Source: Hyphodiscus hymeniophilus (Eukaryota > Ascomycota > Leotiomycetes > Helotiales > Hyphodiscaceae). From it: DNA of 64,000 bases. Shown one piece after another: positions 58,116 through 64,000 of this stretch. Location of the stretch: positions 1,054,001 to 1,118,000 of the forward strand of contig VNKQ01000012.1 of the NCBI GenBank assembly GCA_016508695.1, read 5' to 3'. The notes beneath the pieces are model-generated. The model saw nothing but the letters and a program-made list of their open reading frames with translations, had not been told where the DNA came from and searched no databases. The position numbers and the translations under genes were made by a program. Every line of letters begins with the position of its first letter. The stretch's first letter is position 1.

Positions 58116-59331
58116 ATGAGAGCAGCCAGATACTATGGAAAGGAAGATATTCGAGTCGAAGAGATCGAGGAGCCTGTGTGCAAGCCAGGACAGATCAAAA
58201 TAAAGCCTGCCTTCGTCGGGATTTGTGGAACTGGTAAACTACCTTACAATGACCTTTCAGCGTCTCTTACTAATGCTACCAGATCTCCACGAATACCTTG
58301 GAGGACCTAACTTCGCCCCTGTCAAACCACACGCTGTGACGAAAGAAACACTCCCCGTAACATTCGGCCACGAGTTCTCCGGCACAGTAATCGAAGTAGG
58401 AGAGGGCGTGACGGGCTTCGAAATCGGCCAGAAAGCTTCCATCCAACCCACCATCTACGACGGCACATGCCCCGCCTGCCACCGCGGCCTCGAGAATATC
58501 TGCTACAACGGTGGCTTCGTGGGCCTTTCAGGTTGGGGCGGTGGACTCTCAGATGCGGTGACTGTACCTGCGAACTACGTCCTTCCCCTCCCAGATAACG
58601 TGCCGCTGGATATTGGAGCCTTGGTTGAGCCGCTGAGCGTGGGTTGGCACGCAGTATCTCAATCACCGCTGAAGAAGGACTCGAACGTCCTGATTCTCGG
58701 CGGCGGGCCGATCGGGATCTCCGTCATTCTCGCCCTGCGAGCACGAGGCTGCGGATACATAATCGTTTCTGAGCTTTCCTCCTCGCGGCAGAGATTCGCC
58801 AGACATTTCGGTGCTTCCCATATCATCGATCCCACGAAAGAGACAGACTTTGTGAAGCAGATCCGTAGCTTGGCGGGTGGAGAGGGGGTTGATATTGTTT
58901 TTGACTGCGCGGGCGTGGCCGTGGGCTTGGAGGCTGCTTGTCAATCGATCAAGGCGAGAGGCACGGTGGTCAATGTTGCGATCTGGGAGAAGGCCATACC
59001 GTTCCAACCGAACGATCTGGTCTTCAAAGAGGGAAAATACGTTGCGTGTCTGGGATACGTGCAACAGGATTTCATAGATGTCATCAAAGCGATATCCTCT
59101 GGTGAGTCCCTATTTTTGTTCTCTCCCGAGTCTCCACGGATCGGGATGGAATGGTGGAGGTGGCTGTTCGGTTTGCAGTTTTTGTAATTATGTATGCTTA
59201 CTCTGACAGGCGCGATGAAACCGGGCGATATGATAACAAGGAAGATCGCTTTGGAGAATGTGGTTGAAGATGGGATCAAAACTCTGATATCGGATAAGGA
59301 CAACCACGTCAAGATCTTAGTTGAGATCTAG
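58116..59331 (+). CDS. (R,R)-Butanediol-dehydrogenase-like zinc alcohol dehydrogenase
   Basis: 352 residues from exons 58116-58233, 58283-59101 and 59210-59331. Catalytic zinc ligands are Cys37 (FVGICGTD) and His69-Glu70 (TFGHEFSG). The Cys-rich segment TCPACHRGLENICYN marks the structural-zinc loop, in which only three of the four usual cysteines are visible. The Rossmann motif GGGPIG lies in NVLILGGGPIGISVILALRA. Sequence landmarks (GLSGWGGGLSDAVTVP, EPLSVGWHA) place it with fungal 2,3-butanediol/acetoin dehydrogenases (Bdh1-like) rather than simple alcohol dehydrogenases. It reduces acetoin or oxidises butanediol with NAD(H), by family. The ATG at 58116 gives the standard MRAARYYGKEDI start. 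Confidence 0.9.
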
Positions 59332-59586
59332 AGCTGGAGAGACCTCGCGGAGTCGCAAAGGTTTGGTGGACGTCAGTTTCATGTTGCTAACGGTCACGAT
59401 ATCCATCCACAAAATAAGGGATTCTTTTTCGCAAGACCTGTGTTGATATGAAGAGTCTGCCACAGCAAGGGTTGATGGTTGCGAATGCAACATTATCAAT
59501 GTGACTAGGATGGCACGTGTCATTAAACTCAATATCTGAGGCAAAAGAGGTTCATTGCTATTCATCTATCTAGTCAATCGCGAAAA

Positions 59587-60633
59587 TTACTCAAAACGAT
59601 AGACTCCATCATCATAAAGAACCCGATGTCTCCTATGTCCCGGCCCAACAGTCACCCTCCTTCTTGGCAGTTGCCTCTCCCTCAGCCTCTGCCTAAGTGC
59701 CTCCTCCTCATCCTCCTCCACCCTCAATCTCAGAACCCTGTCCCTCTCCTCCAACCTCCTCCTCTCCGCAGCAGCGTCGAAGATAACCCTCTCCCCTAAC
59801 CTTCCATCCAACCTCAGTCCCCCCATCATCCCCTGCAGTGCCTCGCTCTGATCAATGACAGGCCGCAGATACGGGCGATTCCTCAGAGGCGCAGGTGGGA
59901 CCGGAACAGCTGGACGACGACGGATCTCCTCATCCAAAGCTCGCATGCGGTCTTGCCGGCGACGTTCTTCTTCGCGCTGCGCCTCGAGCTCTTCTCTTTC
60001 GAGTTGGCGGCGTCGACGTTCTCGATCCGCGCGCTCTTCGCGCTCTCTTTCAGCTCGAAGGTCAAATGAGGTGTGTGATGTCGATGGAGAATCCCAGACT
60101 ACTCTTGGTCCTCGAGTTTGGGACAGGGAGCGTCGGGGGACAGATGGGGCACGTGATGCACGATGAAGAGGACGTTCATCAACGATGATAGGTCTTGACC
60201 TTCTCTCATCGACGATGCGTGGTGGTACGATCGGTGAATTGGGCGCCGTAAACACCTGGTTGTACACCTGAGGTGGGGTTCTTGGCGTAGGGGGGGAATC
60301 GACAATGACGATTCTCTCCTTCTTGGTATGGGTGCGGTGTGGTTTCAGGATAGGTAGTTTGCGGCGCCGACGACCTTCCTCAGAGCTATTGTCCATGGAA
60401 TGGCGGTGGTGGGAGCCACCTGAGGAACGGGGTGGTGTCGATGGGAAGTTGGGTTGTGTCAGGATGTACTGTGTGGTGGGCTCGTTGTACTGGATGTTAC
60501 GGACTGCGTTCTCCAGGACGGAGAGCTTCTGGCATGGACGGCCTGGCTGCCCGTATTGGCAGATGGAAGTCTGGCGGAATTCGACCTCCCTTCCATCAGG
60601 GTATCGGTCAACATAGACGTTGGTGACACACAT
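59587..60633 (-). CDS. Arg/Glu-rich protein of unknown function
   Basis: Intronless 348-residue protein that I cannot assign to a named family. The N-terminus MCVTNVYVDRYPDGREVEFR and the CQYGQPGRPCQ segment look conserved and Cys-containing. A Pro/Ser/Arg-rich middle with an SR-like flavour follows. A long charged helix, ERADRERRRRQLEREELEAQ and beyond (roughly 195-245), probably forms a coiled coil, and a second basic helical stretch sits near the C-terminus (RRRVTVGPGHRRHRVLYDDG). The composition suggests a nucleic-acid or scaffold role, but that is only inference. Plus-strand frames overlapping it are shadows. Confidence 0.75.
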   Translation of the reverse strand: MCVTNVYVDRYPDGREVEFRQTSICQYGQPGRPCQKLSVLENAVRNIQYNEPTTQYILTQPNFPSTPPRSSGGSHHRHSMDNSSEEGRRRRKLPILKPHRTHTKKERIVIVDSPPTPRTPPQVYNQVFTAPNSPIVPPRIVDERRSRPIIVDERPLHRASRAPSVPRRSLSQTRGPRVVWDSPSTSHTSFDLRAEREREERADRERRRRQLEREELEAQREEERRRQDRMRALDEEIRRRPAVPVPPAPLRNRPYLRPVIDQSEALQGMMGGLRLDGRLGERVIFDAAAERRRLEERDRVLRLRVEEDEEEALRQRLRERQLPRRRVTVGPGHRRHRVLYDDGVYRFE

Positions 60634-63600
60634 TGTTGCGATGGGAACGTTTATATAGCTTTGTTGCTGCTTGATTTTGGTGCTTTAATGCCGAAGTTTC
60701 GGTCTTGGTATGCCGGAGTGTTCGAAAGTTCGATTGCTTGTTGTAAACTGTGGTCGGTTGGGGTCGTCTTTATATAGATGCTCCAAAGGGTTGTTGTCAG
60801 TCTCCTACTTCAGGGACAAATAGTAATCGCACTTCTGGTTCTATTCGGTGTACGAGAGACATGAAGACGACATGTATAAAGTGGGTGTCTGTGGCTAAAT
60901 AGGGACAGGGTGAGGTACTGATCGATGGGCTTTGCGAAGGCGAAATTCGGTGAAAGGATCTCGATATAGTATTTGATATCGGATACCTCTTCGGATATGC
61001 TGAGGTAAGGCTGGCTAGTTATGCAGCTGAATGCTCTGGCCTATTGACTGATGAACAAGTGAATTGTTGAATAGGATGATAGAATGAAGACGAGGGGACA
61101 TGAATGGTGGGGAGGATAAAGGTTTATATGCGTAGAGCTTGACTGGGTCGTGTGCTTGGGTCTGTCTGCCTAGTTTTGGTAGGTACAGGTAGTCAGTCAT
61201 ACCGGGGATGTTTTGGGGGCGGCCTTGGATTTAGGGCGAACCAGGACTCTTGTGGTTTGTCCGATTTGGGAAAGGTCGCAAGGGGGGGGACCACCGACTA
61301 CCGACTCACAGCCCACGAGGCTGAGCAGCCACAGTTTTCCCGCCAGAGAAACGATGCGCACCCGCTGCAGAGGAGAGGGGAGCAGGCAGGATGGCTACAG
61401 GGGAACCTGTAAGGATGGAGAAGGCACAGCAAAGTCCTGGTTCAAGCCACTGAAACAGCTACAGTATCCTGCAGCCTGAGTCCTGACCTCACTAGTCACC
61501 AGTCACCAGTCACCAGTCACAAGCAGCATTAGCAATCCAGCTCCAGGCAATACGGTTGAAACAGAAGAGGCAAACGAAACTGCTCTTGACGGGCCGCATT
61601 GTTGGGAGAATGCGTTTTCCATCTTGGACTCAAGGGGCACACACAGGCACAGAAATAGAAATCCCAAAGGAAAGGAACCCAGTGAATGAATGGATGAATG
61701 CTGATCGCTCGGCACGGCGCGAAAATTGGCCCATCCCATGGCCATCAACGAGACGAGAGGGGAGACCCAACAATAACCGACCATTCGATGTTTCGGACAG
61801 CTGGTGGTCTACTGAGACAGCAGTGGTGGAAATATCTGACGAACACGAGCCACTCGTTCTACTGTTGGAGGGAAGAGATGCGACTGGAACTATTGAACAA
61901 TAGCCCGAGTCACCTCTGGCGCTGTTGCAGTAATGCAATGCGACGTTGTCCCCCGATCACTGCGTTTTCTCGCAACAGATCCATTCAGCCCTGTACGGAG
62001 CTACTCCGTGAGGCGCTGGCGTTTACCTCGAAGTTTAATGAAAGTTTGATGCACGGTTCGTCCAAATGACGATGCTTTGCTCCGCGTTTGTGGTGGTGGC
62101 CTCAACTCTGGGAGATGACTTGTGCATTTTTCGTGGAGACGGTGGAGTGGAGTGCACTGCCTCAGGACCCCTTGCCCTGAAATGAAGCTATTCCAGCCTC
62201 AAAACCCCACCACAAAGACCCACCGGGTATGCACAGCCATAAGCCTCTCGGCCATCACCGGACTTGGAAAGCCTACCAAGACGCTTCTTCCACCGCCACA
62301 GATCTAACCTGTTGACCTCGACATGTCAGTTGTCATCCGAAAGGCTGCAGTAGTTCCCGCGCTGACATGGAGAGCACAACATTATCATTATCATCATCTC
62401 GATTTGAGAGGCTCAGGATTATTGGTGGGAAGGCTGCAGCTCCCGCAGTTGTCCGCAGGCTGGAACCGGTGATGGGGACAGATGCCATTCGACTCTAGCC
62501 TTTCAAGCAAGACATTCGCCCACACGCACGCAGGTACAAACAGTATCCAAGCCACATCCCTTTTGATTCCTCGCCAACTTAATGGATCCGCATGATAACA
62601 ATTATTATGTCATAACACCACAGCACTCACGAGTCGTGAGTTCCTTGCTCCACGAGTACAATACGTACAATGACTCGGTGTCTTTAGAAACGCACGCCGG
62701 CCTACAAGTCCTCCTACGAGTACGGCACAGAATCTGCCTCGCCAAATCCGCCATGACTCGACGAAGTGTCCAGAGTCCAGACTCCAGAGTTTTGACCCGT
62801 AACCATCCTCTGACTTCCGATGACTCCCATCCCGCGGTTGTACTGTACAGCTATGGGGTATTATCGTCACGTTACGGATACCCCCTGAGCGAATGCCAGT
62901 CTAGCTGAAAGTCCTGCTTTCACCCATCCTCTTTTGGACGAGTCAGCCTCGTCAGGCTCCCTATCAGTCTCAGCATTAGGAAGTTGGCCCTTGACATTGG
63001 AATGAATCCGTCCCGTATGTTTCATTTGCTTCTGTCTTTCTTGGTGATCCCTCAGATCACCTTTCTCTGCAACATTTCCAGCATTTCATCCAGAGAATTA
63101 CCTTAAGGTAAATTCGATGCTAGTCACGTGATTAGACTTTGCACTTTGCATTTGCCTCATGCACCAAAGAGGCACGGGAGAGGCAAAAGTAAGCTTCATG
63201 CATAGTGAATCTCAGAATAGTTATCTGAGCTGCTACGTGTAATCGACCTACTCGATTGCCCATGTTCGCTTTGTAATGAGTGTTCATATCACGTGATAGT
63301 GATCACAAGTGAGGCAGTGAGCTGCAGCTGTCTGCAGCCTACGTCCAATCGAGTACGGGAGTGTGTGATCGCTTGGCACGCGCTCCCTCGAAAAGGACTA
63401 TGCAGAAACATGCAGCATCTCGAACCGGCAAAAGTGACACCTCTCCACGCATAGCCACTCGTTCGGGAGGCATAGTATTGCCCACGTTTGCATTCGATGA
63501 CAAACAATGACACAAATTTCCCTATGCTCATCTACTTACTCGGACTCTCCACAAATCAGATGTTTGTATAATCCCCAAGTTCTCTGATCCGAGCTCGCGC

Positions 63601-64000
63601 TTTCCTAAACAGTCCCGTTTCTCAACGGATTGTACTAGCTGCTCGCTTCGTAAAGGGGCGAAAGTAAGGAGATTTCTCGAGTCTTCACTCCGCCCTTTGC
63701 AGCAAATGCATGTGCAGTAATCAACTTCTCCATGTGCCACAAACTTTGTCTCTCATGTACCGTCAGCTTCTGCCTAGAATTTCGCGAAGCGGTCCAGCAC
63801 TTGAGGTGACAAAGCTATTTGGATGTCGAAAGCCTGCAAACATATACCTTATACCCCCAAAAAGGCAATGTAATCGTACTATACATGAATAAGCGGTGCT
63901 GTACATTTTGTGCAGTTATACCTCCAGCTTATACCGAAATTCGTCGACATAGCGTCAGCAGTTTGATAATCCTCCTCCCATGTTGAGAGCGGAAAGCGAG
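60634..64000. other. 3.4-kb gene-free right end of the window
   Basis: No frame with a recognisable domain on either strand. It contains the promoter of the Arg/Glu-rich gene, a short tandem repeat at 61494-61520 and two CACGTG sites at 63125-63130 and 63291-63296. A large fungal promoter for a gene beyond the window is plausible. Confidence 0.45.
61494..61520. repeat. Four-copy AGTCACC tandem repeat
   Basis: AGTCACC is repeated head to tail nearly four times in gene-free sequence. It is a simple microsatellite-like array with no evident function. Confidence 0.85.

Overview
This window reads as nuclear DNA of a filamentous ascomycete (Pezizomycotina). Genes are split by short GT-AG introns, mostly 45-240 bases. 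They lie on both strands without operons. The recognisable proteins are fungal forms: Zn2Cys6 regulators, a Pho80-type cyclin, Akr1, a Drs2 flippase, Nup82 and mitochondrial mL60. From the look of several proteins I would guess Leotiomycetes, but that is an impression and not a measured placement. I support 25 protein genes and one probable pseudogene. I see no tRNA, rRNA, CRISPR array or intact transposon. Exon borders were worked out by hand from splice signals and reading phase.

Left third (1-26 kb). The 3' part of an RCO1-like PHD-finger gene is followed by a decayed reading frame, the flippase DRS2 and CRIPT back to back, and a Zn2Cys6 regulator. Next comes the most unusual gene here (16022-12288, minus). 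It is a single predicted 1029-residue protein joining a caspase-like domain (His147/Cys191-192), a complete Zn2Cys6 cluster (Cys460-487), a bZIP-type basic region (around 885-905) and a C-terminal Cys/His zinc finger. After it lie NUP82, the cap-binding subunit CBC2, mL60/MRPL31, TRS20, histone H4 and a YJR142W-type Nudix hydrolase.

Middle third (26-48 kb). A TIM-barrel gene and a UPF0261 gene are divergent across about 320 bases. These two families are the two halves of the plant Tm-1 protein. Then come an oligopeptide transporter, AKR1, the signal recognition particle receptor beta subunit, a short-chain dehydrogenase, cystathionine beta-synthase with an upstream TCACGTGA site, a KNH/Kre9-like secreted protein, and a Pho80-type cyclin behind a 3.2-kb gene-free stretch.

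Right third (48-64 kb). This holds an X-family DNA polymerase, a Ulp1-like cysteine protease with a long acidic tract, and an MAPEG enzyme. A divergent pair follows: an acetolactate-synthase-like thiamine-diphosphate enzyme and a (R,R)-butanediol-dehydrogenase-like enzyme, which together suggest acetoin/butanediol-type chemistry. An Arg/Glu-rich protein of unknown function and about 3.4 kb without supported genes close the window.

Most neighbours look functionally unrelated, as usual in such genomes. The two divergent enzyme pairs and the caspase/transcription-factor fusion are the exceptions worth attention.
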